Notes: generated by a model from the letters alone, not told the origin. A DNA stretch of 64,000 nucleotides from an uncultured Draconibacterium sp. (GCA_947492175.1 CANLMQ010000027.1:1-64000), one strand, 5' to 3'; shown: positions 27,062 to 37,345, numbered from the stretch's first letter. Numbers and translations: made by a program.

Positions 27062-28372
27062 ATGAAACGACTAGCTGTTTTATTCTACCTACTAATCTTA
27101 TTTACACACGCAAATTCTTCCGAAAAACAAAATCACAACGACAAAACACTTTCTGATTTTATGGATTTAAAATTTGGAATGTTTGTGCATTGGGGCCCTG
27201 TTTCGTTGCGGGGAACTGAAATTGGCTGGTCGCGCGGACGACAGGTGCCTGCTGAAGATTATGACAATTTATACAAAGAATTTAATCCCGTTCTTTTTGA
27301 TGCTGATGAATGGATTAAAACCCTAAAAGAAGCCGGGATGAAATATTTTGTCATTACCACGCGACATCATGACGGTTTTAGCATTTGGCCAAGTAATTAT
27401 TCCGATTACGATATTTCTGCAACACCTTATAAAAAAGATGTTTTAATGGAGTTAAAAAAAGCCTGCGACAAATACGGAATTATGTTTGGGACTTATTACT
27501 CCATTAACGACTGGAAACATCCCGATTATCCTCTGGGAAGCCCCGGTGGCAAAACCCGGAAAGCAACAGGCAATATGGATAAATTTATTCCATTTATAAA
27601 AGGGCAAACAAAAGAACTAATTGAAAAATACAACACGCGCATTTTATGGTTCGATGGAGAATGGGAAGATCCCTGGACACACGAAATGGGATTAGATTTC
27701 TACCGCTATTTAAAAGGGCTGGATAATACAGTACTTATAAATAACCGCGTTGACAAAGGTAGAAAAGGCATGGAAGGAGTAACCATCTCGAATGAATATG
27801 CCGGCGACTTTGCAACACCCGAACAACGAATTGGCGCCTTTGATATTGAAAATCCATGGGAATCGTGCATTACCATTTGTAATCAGTGGGCCTGGAAACC
27901 CAACGATAAAATGAAAAGTTTTGACCAGTGTATTCAAACCCTTATAAAAACAGTAGGTGGCGGAGGAAACCTGCTGTTTAATGTTGGACCAATGCCCGAT
28001 GGGCGAATTGAGCAAAGACAAAAAGATCGTTTAAAAGAAATGGGCGACTGGCTGAAGATGAATGGAGAATCCATCTACTCGACAAAAGGCGGGCCATACA
28101 AACCCACTGAAAATATGGCATCAACCCGAAAGGGAAATGCGATTTATTTGCACGTATTTAATCCAACAGAAGGTTCATTAACAGTTCCTTCGCCAGGAAA
28201 CGCAAAAATAAAAAGCTGCATTGTTCTGAATGGAGACAAGCTCGATTTTTCGCAAACAGAAAATACACTTTCCATCAGAATTCCTGAAAACGTAAAAAAT
28301 CAGACGGTAGTAACAATTAAACTTAATCTTGACAGCAGTGCTTTAGCAGTTGCTCCTATAGAAATTAAATAA
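27062..28372 (+). CDS. Alpha-L-fucosidase, GH29
   Basis: 436 residues with a signal peptide (MKRLAVLFYLLILFTHANSS). The GH29 barrel is recognisable from LKFGMFVHWGP, KYFVITTRHHDGFSIW, TYYSINDW and the nucleophile segment ILWFDGEWE, where the aspartate is the expected catalytic nucleophile. Near the end of the barrel GGGGNLLFNVGPMPDG is also typical. It releases terminal alpha-L-fucose in the periplasm or outside the cell. First gene of a co-directional run with a sulfatase, symporter, second GH29 and mutarotase. Confidence 0.93.
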   Translation: MKRLAVLFYLLILFTHANSSEKQNHNDKTLSDFMDLKFGMFVHWGPVSLRGTEIGWSRGRQVPAEDYDNLYKEFNPVLFDADEWIKTLKEAGMKYFVITTRHHDGFSIWPSNYSDYDISATPYKKDVLMELKKACDKYGIMFGTYYSINDWKHPDYPLGSPGGKTRKATGNMDKFIPFIKGQTKELIEKYNTRILWFDGEWEDPWTHEMGLDFYRYLKGLDNTVLINNRVDKGRKGMEGVTISNEYAGDFATPEQRIGAFDIENPWESCITICNQWAWKPNDKMKSFDQCIQTLIKTVGGGGNLLFNVGPMPDGRIEQRQKDRLKEMGDWLKMNGESIYSTKGGPYKPTENMASTRKGNAIYLHVFNPTEGSLTVPSPGNAKIKSCIVLNGDKLDFSQTENTLSIRIPENVKNQTVVTIKLNLDSSALAVAPIEIK

Positions 28373-28382
28373 ATTAAATAAT

Positions 28383-29843
28383 ATGAAGAATATAGTTTTA
28401 ATTAGTTTGCTATTTATTGCCTTGGGATGTAGTAAACATGAACCTGAAAATAAGTTACCCAACATTGTAATTATACTGGCCGATGACCTGGGATATGGCG
28501 ATCCAGGCTGTTATAATTCTACATCGAAAATACCAACACCTAATATCGACAAATTAGCTTCAGAAGGAATACGTTTTACTGACGCGCATTCAGCCTCGGC
28601 CGTTTGTACTCCTACACGATACAGCATTTTAACCGGAAGATATTGTTGGCGTACCCGTTTAAAAAATGGTGTTTTGTGGCCCTGGGACGAACCTCTCATT
28701 AATAAAACCAGGTTAACACTTCCTGAAATGCTAAAAGAGAAAGGCTATCAAACAGCCGCAATTGGGAAATGGCATTTGGGTTGGGAATGGCCTGCCAACG
28801 ATTCACTTTCAGTGAAAAAACAAAACGGCGAAAATGTAAATTATAACGAGTCCATAACAGGAGGTCCGCTGGAGCGCGGTTTCGATTACTATTTTGGCGA
28901 TGATGTTCCTAATTTTCCACCCTATACATTTATTGAAAACAACAGGGTTGTTAAGGCTCCAACAGTTGAAAAACCGGATTCTCTCTTTGGCTGGAAAGGA
29001 AAAATGCAGGCACAATGGAAACTGGAAAACGTAATGCCTGAAATCACTAAAAAATCGGTTGATTACATAAAAAAAGTGTCGCAAAGCGAAAACCCATTTT
29101 TTCTTTATTTTGCACTAACCGCACCACATACACCAATTGCTCCATTAACTCAATTTGATGGCAAAAGTAAGGCCGGTCGTTACGGCGACTTTGTTTATGA
29201 AGTTGACTGGACAGTAGGACAGATTACAAACGCCCTTAAAGAATGTGGTTTAGACAAAAACACCCTAGTTATTTTCACCAGCGACAATGGTTCTCCAGCC
29301 AGAAACGGCAAAAACTATTCCGGACCAACACAATCGGTAATAACTGACTACGGGCACAATCCGAGTAAAAATTTTAGAGGAATGAAGGCTGATATCTGGG
29401 AAGGTGGTCACCGTGTTCCTTTTATCGCCAAATGGGTTGGAAATATTACAGGAGGTACAGAAACTTCAGCCTTGTCGTGTTCAATGGATTTAATGGCAAC
29501 CATTGCCGAAATTATTGGCTTTGAATTGCCTGCAAATGCTGCAGAAGACAGTGAAAGTTTACTCAATATTTTCAAAAACAAAGAGCAGACCGGCAGAGAA
29601 ATTCTGGTTAATCATTCCGGTGCCGGTGTTTTTGCTTTACGCAAAGGCGATTGGAAACTAATCCTTTCCAATAAATCAGGAGGTTTCAGCGACCATAAAC
29701 ATCCTAAAGGTTTTGGAATTGATACTCCGGGACAATTATACAACCTTAAAAACGATCCGGGAGAAAAAGAAAACCTATACGCCAGCTATCCCGAAAAAGT
29801 TGAAGAGTTAACAAAAGATTTGGAGAAAATAAAAAATAAATAA
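28383..29843 (+). CDS. Sulfatase (family S1, arylsulfatase-like)
   Basis: 486 residues with a lipobox (FIALGC). It contains the calcium-binding start NIVIILADDLGYGDPGCY, the formylglycine motif CTPTR inside SAVCTPTRYSILTGR (Cys is the residue oxidised by a separate maturase), GKWHLG, and FTSDNGSPARNG. The final part (LYNLKNDPGEKENLY) is usual for S1. It removes sulfate esters, here probably from a sulfated fucan or fucosylated glycan before GH29 action. 10 bases downstream of GH29; its stop overlaps the next start by one base. No anSME maturase is in the window. Confidence 0.93.
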   Translation: MKNIVLISLLFIALGCSKHEPENKLPNIVIILADDLGYGDPGCYNSTSKIPTPNIDKLASEGIRFTDAHSASAVCTPTRYSILTGRYCWRTRLKNGVLWPWDEPLINKTRLTLPEMLKEKGYQTAAIGKWHLGWEWPANDSLSVKKQNGENVNYNESITGGPLERGFDYYFGDDVPNFPPYTFIENNRVVKAPTVEKPDSLFGWKGKMQAQWKLENVMPEITKKSVDYIKKVSQSENPFFLYFALTAPHTPIAPLTQFDGKSKAGRYGDFVYEVDWTVGQITNALKECGLDKNTLVIFTSDNGSPARNGKNYSGPTQSVITDYGHNPSKNFRGMKADIWEGGHRVPFIAKWVGNITGGTETSALSCSMDLMATIAEIIGFELPANAAEDSESLLNIFKNKEQTGREILVNHSGAGVFALRKGDWKLILSNKSGGFSDHKHPKGFGIDTPGQLYNLKNDPGEKENLYASYPEKVEELTKDLEKIKNK

Positions 29844-31108
29844 TGAATTCACGAGACTTTGTTCTAAAAGCGATCAACCATAAAGAAACAGGGAAAGTAC
29901 CTGTCGACATGGGAAGTAATCCAAGTTCCGGGATATCGGCAATTGCCTATTCAAATTTGCTGAAATATCTTGGAATGGATCATTTGCCAGTGCAGATATA
30001 CGATGTAGTTCAACAACTGGCACAGCCACAAAACGAAATAATCGATTTGTTTGGGATTGATGTTCTCGACATTGGGCGAACATTCAATGACAAACCCAAC
30101 CACTGGCAACCAACTATTTTGGCGAATGGAGACCAGGCCTTTTACCCAAAGTGGTTTAATCCTGAAAAAAATGATGCAGGAGACTGGATTGCAAAACATT
30201 CCTCTGGTTTACCCATTGCTAAGATGCCGGGAGGAGCAACCTTCTTCGACCAAATCCACTTCCCCTGGGTTGACGGATACCCGGATACAATGAATGGTCT
30301 GGATGATGCCATGTCAAAAGTGTTGTGGTCGGCATTTGTACACAGTCCGTGGGACAATGCAAGTATGCCGGGCTTTTGGGATGAACTTAGAAAAAGAGCC
30401 ATCCAATTAAAAGAAACAACCAACAAGGCTTTGATGATTGTTGTGGGGTGTAACCTCTTTGAATGGGGAACATTTATCAGGCGAATGGATAATTTTATGA
30501 TGGATTTATACCTGGAACCCGATAATGTTGAGAGCTTACTCGATGCGTTAATGGAGCGGCATTTGGCAACTCTTGCAAAAGTATGCGAAGCAGTTGGCGA
30601 TGTGGTTGACATTGTGCGCTTTGGCGATGACCTTGGAGCCATGAACGGGCCATTTATGGATCCTGAATTATATCGGCAACTTTTTAAACCACGACATAAA
30701 CAACTCTGCGATTTCGTAAAACAAAACAGTAAAATGCATACATTTTTACACTCGTGCGGATCTATTTATAAACTCATTCCGGATTTAATTGAGGCCGGTT
30801 ATGATATATTAAATCCTATGCAAACCCAGTGCACTGACATGCAACCCGAGAAGTTAAAAAATGAATTCGGGAAAGAAATTACATTTTGGGGAGGCGGAAT
30901 TGAAACGGTTGGGACACTAAATGCCAAAAATCCGGAAGAAGTCAGGGCAGAAGTACTAAATCGTTTGGAAATACTATCGAAAGGCGGAGGTTATGTTTTT
31001 AATACCGTTCATAACATTATGCCTGATGTACCACCCGAGAACATTGTGGCCATGTTTAATGCAGTGAAAGAATTTAACGGAGAACCTAAAATCGAAACAA
31101 TAAAATAA
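29843..31108 (+). CDS. Uroporphyrinogen decarboxylase/MtaA superfamily protein
   Basis: 421 residues. The barrel matches the UroD superfamily. Rather than the arginine-rich start of HemE it has TFLHSCGSIYKLIPDLIEAGYDILNPMQTQC, an H-x-C-G motif with a later Cys, which resembles the zinc site of cobamide-dependent methyltransferases (MtaA type). A demethylase or methyl-transfer role on a methylated sugar or other small molecule is therefore more likely than heme synthesis; this is inference. Translation is coupled to the sulfatase gene by a one-base overlap (TAATG). Confidence 0.78.
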   Translation: MNSRDFVLKAINHKETGKVPVDMGSNPSSGISAIAYSNLLKYLGMDHLPVQIYDVVQQLAQPQNEIIDLFGIDVLDIGRTFNDKPNHWQPTILANGDQAFYPKWFNPEKNDAGDWIAKHSSGLPIAKMPGGATFFDQIHFPWVDGYPDTMNGLDDAMSKVLWSAFVHSPWDNASMPGFWDELRKRAIQLKETTNKALMIVVGCNLFEWGTFIRRMDNFMMDLYLEPDNVESLLDALMERHLATLAKVCEAVGDVVDIVRFGDDLGAMNGPFMDPELYRQLFKPRHKQLCDFVKQNSKMHTFLHSCGSIYKLIPDLIEAGYDILNPMQTQCTDMQPEKLKNEFGKEITFWGGGIETVGTLNAKNPEEVRAEVLNRLEILSKGGGYVFNTVHNIMPDVPPENIVAMFNAVKEFNGEPKIETIK

Positions 31109-31193
31109 TTTAAGGGAAGTAAAAGAAATTTGAATTCCCTGCTTGCCTTAAGGCAGGCATCTTATAACTAATTTAATAAACAATTATAAACGA

Positions 31194-32903
31194 ATGGAAT
31201 TTAGCGTAAGCATAATTGATGGTCTGGTAATTCTGGGTTACCTGGTTGGAGTTGTATTACTCGGCATTTATACAGTCAGAAAAAAAATAAAAACGGCATC
31301 ATCTGAAGACTATTTTTTGGCAAGTCGGTCATTAAAATGGCCGATAATAGGCACAGCTCTTTTTGCAGCCAATATTTCAACCATACATCTTATAGGGTTT
31401 GCCGAATCAGGATTCAAATACGGATTGGTTGATGGTTTATTTGAATGGCTGGCCATCCCGTTTTTAATATTCCTTGGTTTTGTTATTGCCCCTTATTTTT
31501 TTAAAAAACGCACTTCTACAATACCCGAGTTATATGAAAAAAGATTCAACGGAGCTTCCAGAACTTATATGGTTGTTTTAGCAATATTAACAGCCTTACT
31601 TTTACACATAGGAATTAGTTTATATGCAGGTGCAGCGCTGGTTCAACAGTTCTTTGGCCTCGATCCAACCATGGGTATTATTTTTATTGCAGTTTTAACC
31701 GGATTATACACCGTTGTTGGGGGGTTAAAAGCCATTACAACTGTTGAAGCAGTGCAAACTGTTTTGCTGATTCTGGGAGCACTACTGCTTACCTGCTTTG
31801 GTATTTTTGCTTTAGGTGATGTTGGTGTTCATAGTTTTGCAGAGTTTAAAGCAAGCCTAAAACCAGATACACTATCCATACTCCGGGCTCCCAACAGTCC
31901 GGCAAATCCGCCAAGCGGAGGAATTTCATGGTATTCTGCACTCTTGGGTTATTTTGTACTTGGATCGTGGTATTGGTTTTCCGACCAAACCATTGTGCAG
32001 CGCTCACTGGGATCAAAAACTCAGTACGATGCACAAGTCGGACCAATTTTTACAGCCTTGCTAAAAATACTTCCGGTCTTATTCTTTCTGCTTCCCGGAA
32101 CTCTGGCTTTTGTTTTGTTCAAAACAGGTATTGGAGAAGACACCAAACTTACCTTGCCCTACATGATTGACCAATTAATGCCTGTTGGATTAAAAGGTCT
32201 GATAATTGCATCCCTTTTGGCTGCATTAATGAGCTCTGTAGGTGCAGCAATAAACAGTGCGTCAACCCTGTTTTCTATCGACATTGTTAAACGGCTAAAA
32301 CCACAAACCAGCGACAAACATTTGGTTTTAACCGGTCGAATAACCGGAATCGTGGTAATGGTACTGGCAATAATGTGGTCAACACAAGCCAGTAAATTTG
32401 GCGACACAATTATTTATACAGTAAATGCACTGGGCGCAATGATTGCTCCTCCAATTGCGGCTGTATTTTTATGGGGAATGTTTTGGAAAAGAGGGACGGC
32501 GAAAGCTGCCAACTACACTTTTGCGTTTGGACTTATTACTGGTGTTTTTGTTTTTATGTTCGATTTTCCCTATCAAAATCTGGTCCCCGGCCTCGATGCA
32601 ATTGCAAGGTTTGTAGCAGATTCTTCAAATCACACCTTATTGCCGGAAAGTAAAATTATCACCAACGTTTTAGGTATTAACTTTATGATGCAGGCATGGT
32701 GGAAATTTGTACTCTGTTCCCTATTATTTATAGTAGTAAGTTATGCAACACCCAAACCAACAGAAGCACAAATATCAAACTGTATTAGCCTTAAAGAATA
32801 CTGGCCAAAAAAATGGTCGGGCATTACCGATTACAGAGTAATTGGTTTTGGCATTTTTGCCATCTTGATAATAATATGGGTTATATTGGAAGCATTGGCT
32901 TAA
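31194..32903 (+). CDS. Sodium:solute symporter (SSS family)
   Basis: 569 residues, about 14 membrane helices. The family signatures are SSEDYFLASRSLKWPIIGTALFAANIST (the SGLT N-terminal motif), GGLKAITTVEAVQTVLL and the LLAALMSSVGAAINSASTLFSIDI sodium-site region. It is most similar in layout to SglT-type sugar symporters. In this cluster it should import the free monosaccharide, presumably fucose, through the inner membrane. Substrate specificity cannot be read from the sequence. Confidence 0.9.
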   Translation: MEFSVSIIDGLVILGYLVGVVLLGIYTVRKKIKTASSEDYFLASRSLKWPIIGTALFAANISTIHLIGFAESGFKYGLVDGLFEWLAIPFLIFLGFVIAPYFFKKRTSTIPELYEKRFNGASRTYMVVLAILTALLLHIGISLYAGAALVQQFFGLDPTMGIIFIAVLTGLYTVVGGLKAITTVEAVQTVLLILGALLLTCFGIFALGDVGVHSFAEFKASLKPDTLSILRAPNSPANPPSGGISWYSALLGYFVLGSWYWFSDQTIVQRSLGSKTQYDAQVGPIFTALLKILPVLFFLLPGTLAFVLFKTGIGEDTKLTLPYMIDQLMPVGLKGLIIASLLAALMSSVGAAINSASTLFSIDIVKRLKPQTSDKHLVLTGRITGIVVMVLAIMWSTQASKFGDTIIYTVNALGAMIAPPIAAVFLWGMFWKRGTAKAANYTFAFGLITGVFVFMFDFPYQNLVPGLDAIARFVADSSNHTLLPESKIITNVLGINFMMQAWWKFVLCSLLFIVVSYATPKPTEAQISNCISLKEYWPKKWSGITDYRVIGFGIFAILIIIWVILEALA

Positions 32904-32951
32904 TCTAAACAAACTACTTTCTACTAAAATTATCATACACAATACCATTCA

Positions 32952-34556
32952 ATGGAAACAATCATCAAGCTTATTTTTGCTGCATCTGTTATTTTAAGCG
33001 GTTGTAAAACCAATAAGAAAGTAATTTTTGAACCAACTGTTGAGTCCCTTCAGCAATACGAAACTCCGGAATGGTTCAGAGATGCCAAGTTTGGAATATA
33101 TTGCCACTGGAATGCACAATCTGCTTCGAAGAGCAGGAACAACGGATGGTATGCCCGTTACATGTACGAAGAAGGACATCCGGCATACAACGATCATCTT
33201 AAAAACTGGGGACATCCTTCAGAGATAGGCTACAAAGACATTATTGAAGCCTGGAATGCAGACAAATTTGATGCAGGCCATTGGATACGTCTTTTTCATG
33301 ATGCTGGAGCCAAATACGTGCTTACAATGGCGGTACATCACGATAACTTTGATTTTTGGAATTCCAAATATCAACCCAGATGGAATTCAATGAATTATGG
33401 CCCCAAAGTAGACGTATGTGCCGAGATGAAAAAGGAGTGTGAAAAAGTTGGCATTCGCTGGGGGGTAAGAACACATCTGGGAAGAACATATAGCTGGTTT
33501 CAAACCAACAAAAGAGCCGATACAAAGGGACCCAAAAAAGGCATGCCATACGATGGAAATAATCCCGACTTTGAAGATTTATACCTTGAAAAAGCAACTA
33601 AAGAACAAATTGGAGAAAAGTACAATCAAATTCGTCACCCACTTAAACCTTCAGAGGAATGGATGAAACAGTGGAAAAACCGAATGTTCGATTTAATTGA
33701 CAATTACCATCCCGACCATTTTTATTTTGATGGGGCCATTCCGTTTATGAACGACAGCGGACGCACCGGAATGGAAGTTATTGCTCATTACTACAATCAC
33801 AATGCCTCTCTCCATAATGGTAAAAACGAAGGCGTTATGGTTATTAAAGACATAAAAGACCACGGATTTTATTACGATAAAGTTTCATCGGTTGTTCTCG
33901 AACGGACACGGGAAAATAACATCGTTTTTCCACCACGCGAAACAGAAAACTCAACCGGCCCCTGGTTTTACACCGGAGATGAAACAGACTATCGCAGCTC
34001 AGAAAGTCTTCTGCACGAGATGATTGATGTAGTCTCAAAGAACTGCAATTTTGTTTTAAATGTTCCTCCAAAACCTGATGGCACGTTCGATAATAATTCT
34101 CTTAATATCCTTAAAGATTTTGGCATTTGGTTAAGACAAAATGGCGAGGCAATTTATGCATCCCGTCCTTGGAAAACATTTGGAGAGGGTGATATCCGTT
34201 TTACAGTGAATGGTAAAAATTTGTATGCAATTTTTCTAAACAGGCCAAACAAAAACACGACAATTAAATCACTCCAGTTATGGAATTCAAATGTCATAAA
34301 TTCGGTAAAACTTATTGGTACCAACGAAAAAACAAACTGGAAATTTTCAGAAAAAGGGCTGGAAATTGAATTTCCTGATCATTACAACGAACAATTAGCT
34401 TATGTTTATAAAATAAGTTGCACCAAACTTTTATCGGAACTCCCTTTCACTAAAATTAATTTAAATTCAGCAGACGAAGAAAATAGAATAAACAGAAAAA
34501 AATATGGAGCTGATGGGAATGGAACTGTTACTTTACCCAAAAACCAAAAGAATTAA
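32952..34556 (+). CDS. Alpha-L-fucosidase-like GH29, second copy
   Basis: 534 residues, lipobox ILSGC. The GH29 barrel appears as DAKFGIYCHWNAQSA, KYVLTMAVHHDNFDFW and the nucleophile segment DHFYFDGAIPF. A C-terminal beta-sandwich-like part follows (AIFLNRPNKNTTIKSLQLW). It is only distantly similar to the first GH29 gene, so the pair probably covers different linkages or sulfated and unsulfated fucose. It follows the symporter and precedes the mutarotase gene. Confidence 0.88.
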   Translation: METIIKLIFAASVILSGCKTNKKVIFEPTVESLQQYETPEWFRDAKFGIYCHWNAQSASKSRNNGWYARYMYEEGHPAYNDHLKNWGHPSEIGYKDIIEAWNADKFDAGHWIRLFHDAGAKYVLTMAVHHDNFDFWNSKYQPRWNSMNYGPKVDVCAEMKKECEKVGIRWGVRTHLGRTYSWFQTNKRADTKGPKKGMPYDGNNPDFEDLYLEKATKEQIGEKYNQIRHPLKPSEEWMKQWKNRMFDLIDNYHPDHFYFDGAIPFMNDSGRTGMEVIAHYYNHNASLHNGKNEGVMVIKDIKDHGFYYDKVSSVVLERTRENNIVFPPRETENSTGPWFYTGDETDYRSSESLLHEMIDVVSKNCNFVLNVPPKPDGTFDNNSLNILKDFGIWLRQNGEAIYASRPWKTFGEGDIRFTVNGKNLYAIFLNRPNKNTTIKSLQLWNSNVINSVKLIGTNEKTNWKFSEKGLEIEFPDHYNEQLAYVYKISCTKLLSELPFTKINLNSADEENRINRKKYGADGNGTVTLPKNQKN

Positions 34557-34593
34557 TACTTTTATTGCAATACATCAATACCAATAACAACTT

Positions 34594-34998
34594 ATGAAAA
34601 CAGTATTTACAATAATTCTAGCCATCTGCTTTTTTGCATGTAATTCTCCTAAAAACGAAAAGCAAAACAAACCGGTTAAACGATACGGTTGGGTAATTAA
34701 AGTAAAACCTGAAAAGCTTGAAGAGTACAAAAAATTACATGCCAATCCATGGCCTGAAGTAAATGCAATGCTCAAAAAAAGCAATATTCAAAATTATTCA
34801 ATTTATTACCGCGATGGACTGTTATTTAGTTACTTAGAATACACAGGCACCGATTTTGATGCAGATATGGCAAAAATGGCTACTGATTCAACAACGCAGG
34901 AATGGTGGAAACTAACCGATCCTTGCCAGGAACCGGTAGAATCAGCCGAAGAAGGAGTTTGGTGGGCAGATATGGAAGAAGTTTACCACCTGGATTAA
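34594..34998 (+). CDS. L-rhamnose/L-fucose mutarotase family lipoprotein
   Basis: 134 residues. A signal peptide with lipobox (FFACN) is followed by a rhamnose-mutarotase-like (DUF718) domain: KRYGWVIKVKPEKLEEYKKLHANPWPEV, the Tyr-rich IYYRDGLLFSYLEY, and MATDSTTQEWWKLTDPCQEP. It interconverts anomers of a 6-deoxy sugar, fitting release of fucose by the adjacent GH29 enzymes. The lipid anchor suggests action outside the cytoplasm, unlike the usual cytosolic RhaM. Its stop overlaps the converging CHAD gene by 4 bases. Confidence 0.9.
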   Translation: MKTVFTIILAICFFACNSPKNEKQNKPVKRYGWVIKVKPEKLEEYKKLHANPWPEVNAMLKKSNIQNYSIYYRDGLLFSYLEYTGTDFDADMAKMATDSTTQEWWKLTDPCQEPVESAEEGVWWADMEEVYHLD

Positions 34999-35864
34999 GT
35001 ATTAAAAACAGTAGCTATTTTTTCTGAAAACAACTCTGGCGAATCGCTAAAGAGTTGTTTTAATCGTGGTTTGCACTTATTGATATTTAATTCGCGAAGG
35101 TGTTTAATTTTTTTTTCTAGAATTTCAATTTCATCAGGCTCCAACCGGTATTCTGCTTTTTTTATCTCATCTGAAAAAACAGACAAGTCGTGATCTTCTC
35201 CAAGTTGTTCGGTAATAATATCAAGTTGATCAGATTTCTGCTTAAAAAATTTAGCATGCATAAACTTGAGGAAGTTGGTTTGATAATAAAGTATTTTTAG
35301 CTTCTTTCTTAAATCATGCAATTTTTCAGAATCATTATAAAGATTTTCATCCTGATATATTACATAGCTATTTTTAAAAGATTGATTTAGCTGATCTTCT
35401 ACTAACTGCTTTGCCAACACTTTGAAATTTGCATGCAAACCCGATCCAAATTCTTTTATATAATGACCAATTGCAGCGCCTGTTTTATTTTCAAATATGT
35501 CAAATTGTAATTGTCTGTTGGTTTCCGAGAAGCGTTCTTTTACATACTTTAGCTTTCGTTCGTGAATATGCGGACTTATTTTTGAAATGCTATCCAGAAC
35601 CTGAATATTTACCCACGAATTACGAAATGCCGAAATGCTTTTCCCAAATTCCGACAACTGTTGCAAAACACCAGGGACATAATCATTTCCAGAATCTTGA
35701 CAAAACAACAGCAGTGCCCGAATCCTCTTAAACGACTTTCGTACTTCGTGCACAGCTGTATTAAGCGAAATATTCTCAGCTTCTGAAAAATAAATCACCC
35801 GACTTATTTGTTTTTGTAATGCCAGATATAACTTGTCCCCTATATTTTGAACCATAATCTCCAT
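34995..35864 (-). CDS. CHAD domain protein
   Basis: 289 residues, all helical, with the conserved basic helices of the CHAD fold (VHEVRKSFKRIRALLLF near the start and KLHDLRKKLKILYYQTNFLKF later) that bind inorganic polyphosphate. No fused CYTH triphosphatase domain is present. Probably associates with polyphosphate granules. The start at 35864 is used; MVQNIGDKLYLALQ, 3 codons later, is equally possible. Confidence 0.85.
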   Translation of the reverse strand: MEIMVQNIGDKLYLALQKQISRVIYFSEAENISLNTAVHEVRKSFKRIRALLLFCQDSGNDYVPGVLQQLSEFGKSISAFRNSWVNIQVLDSISKISPHIHERKLKYVKERFSETNRQLQFDIFENKTGAAIGHYIKEFGSGLHANFKVLAKQLVEDQLNQSFKNSYVIYQDENLYNDSEKLHDLRKKLKILYYQTNFLKFMHAKFFKQKSDQLDIITEQLGEDHDLSVFSDEIKKAEYRLEPDEIEILEKKIKHLRELNINKCKPRLKQLFSDSPELFSEKIATVFNT

Positions 35865-36133
35865 ATAACCAGGAAATTTAAAGTTAGTAAATATCCAACA
35901 GAATCATATAAAACATTCAATAATACACACTTACCAATCTTGAACATGTCAGAAAAGATTGATGACAGATTAAAAAGAAGATTGATATGGATTAATTCAA
36001 TCTCATCAATCATTTCAATCTAAACCCAGTTGAAATATTTTGCAAAAAATGCCCGAATATTGTTGATATGTACCAGACTTTATTACCATACGGCACATAA
36101 ATAATGTAAAGACTCAGGCCACAACAATTTTTT

Positions 36134-37345
36134 CTATTGCACTCCTTCTGTCCATTCCGAATTATATAAATAATCGTTGTAAGGGAATCGTTGCGAATGA
36201 ATACTTTTTACGCGTTCGTACAATTCATTTTTAAAATCTTCAACATTTGATTTTTCTTTAGCTGAAATAAATAGTGCAGGCGTATTACTCTTAGCCATCC
36301 ACGAATTTTTCCATTCATCTAAAGTAAAATTGGCTTTTGTACGTGGCGACAAATCATCTTCATCTTTTTCTTCGTAGGTAAATGCATCAATTTTATTAAA
36401 AATGTACAGGGTTGGCTTATCTCCCGCTTCAATTTCCTGCAAAGTATTGTCAACAGTTTCAATCTGCTCCTCAAATCCCGGATGCGAAATATCTACAATA
36501 TGTAACAACACATCGGCTTCGCGAACCTCATCGAGTGTAGATTTAAACGATTCGACCAAACCATGCGGAAGCTTTCGAATAAATCCAACCGTATCTGCCA
36601 TTAAAAAAGGCAGATTACCGATCACTACCTTTCGCACTGTTGTATCGAGTGTCGCAAAAAGTTTGTTTTCTGCAAAAACCTCCGATTTTGCCAACATATT
36701 TAATATGGTAGATTTCCCAACATTTGTATAACCTACCAAAGCAACACGAACCAGTTTTCCACGGTTTTTTCGCTGAGTTGCCTTTTGCTTATCAATTTTT
36801 ACGAGCTGTGTTTTTAAACGGGCAATTTTATCAAGAATAATCCGGCGGTCAGTTTCAATCTGTGTTTCACCGGGTCCACGCATACCAATTCCTCCACGCT
36901 GACGCTCGAGGTGAGTCCACATGCGTGTTAACCGCGGAAGCAAATATTGATACTGAGCCAACTCTACCTGTGTTTTGGCATGCGCTGTTTGTGCACGCTT
37001 GGCAAAAATATCAAGGATCAGATTGGTACGATCCAGAATTTTACATTCCAATATGCGTTCGATATTACGAAGTTGGGTTGGAGATAATTCATCGTCGAAA
37101 ATTACAGTATCGGCCTCAACTACTTTTATATAGTTTCCTATTTCTTCAAGTTTCCCAGGTCCAACAAAAGTAGCTTTGTTGGGAATATCCAGTTTTTGCG
37201 TAAACTTTTTCAATACCACAGCACCGGCCGTATCGGCCAAAAACTCCAGTTCGTCCAGATATTCCTGTACTTGTCGTTCGTCCTGCGCATGGTTTATTAA
37301 ACCTACTATTACTGCTTTTTCTGTTTCTGGTGCTGTTTCAATCAT
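36134..37345 (-). CDS. hflX: GTPase HflX
   Basis: 403 residues. The N-terminal HflX domain contains AVVLKKFTQKLDIPNKATFVGPGKLEEI and VIFDDELSPTQLRNIE. The linker has QRGGIGMRGPGETQIETDRR. The G domain has G1 GYTNVGKST, G3 DTVGF and G4 NKID. It binds the 50S subunit and helps rescue or split stalled ribosomes after heat or antibiotic stress. Likely single gene; a terminator for the upstream tonB lies just before it. Confidence 0.95.
   Translation of the reverse strand: MIETAPETEKAVIVGLINHAQDERQVQEYLDELEFLADTAGAVVLKKFTQKLDIPNKATFVGPGKLEEIGNYIKVVEADTVIFDDELSPTQLRNIERILECKILDRTNLILDIFAKRAQTAHAKTQVELAQYQYLLPRLTRMWTHLERQRGGIGMRGPGETQIETDRRIILDKIARLKTQLVKIDKQKATQRKNRGKLVRVALVGYTNVGKSTILNMLAKSEVFAENKLFATLDTTVRKVVIGNLPFLMADTVGFIRKLPHGLVESFKSTLDEVREADVLLHIVDISHPGFEEQIETVDNTLQEIEAGDKPTLYIFNKIDAFTYEEKDEDDLSPRTKANFTLDEWKNSWMAKSNTPALFISAKEKSNVEDFKNELYERVKSIHSQRFPYNDYLYNSEWTEGVQ

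Noticed and set aside
29843..31108. hemE (heme biosynthesis)
   Set aside because: The H-x-C-G motif and the genomic context fit MtaA-type proteins better than HemE.
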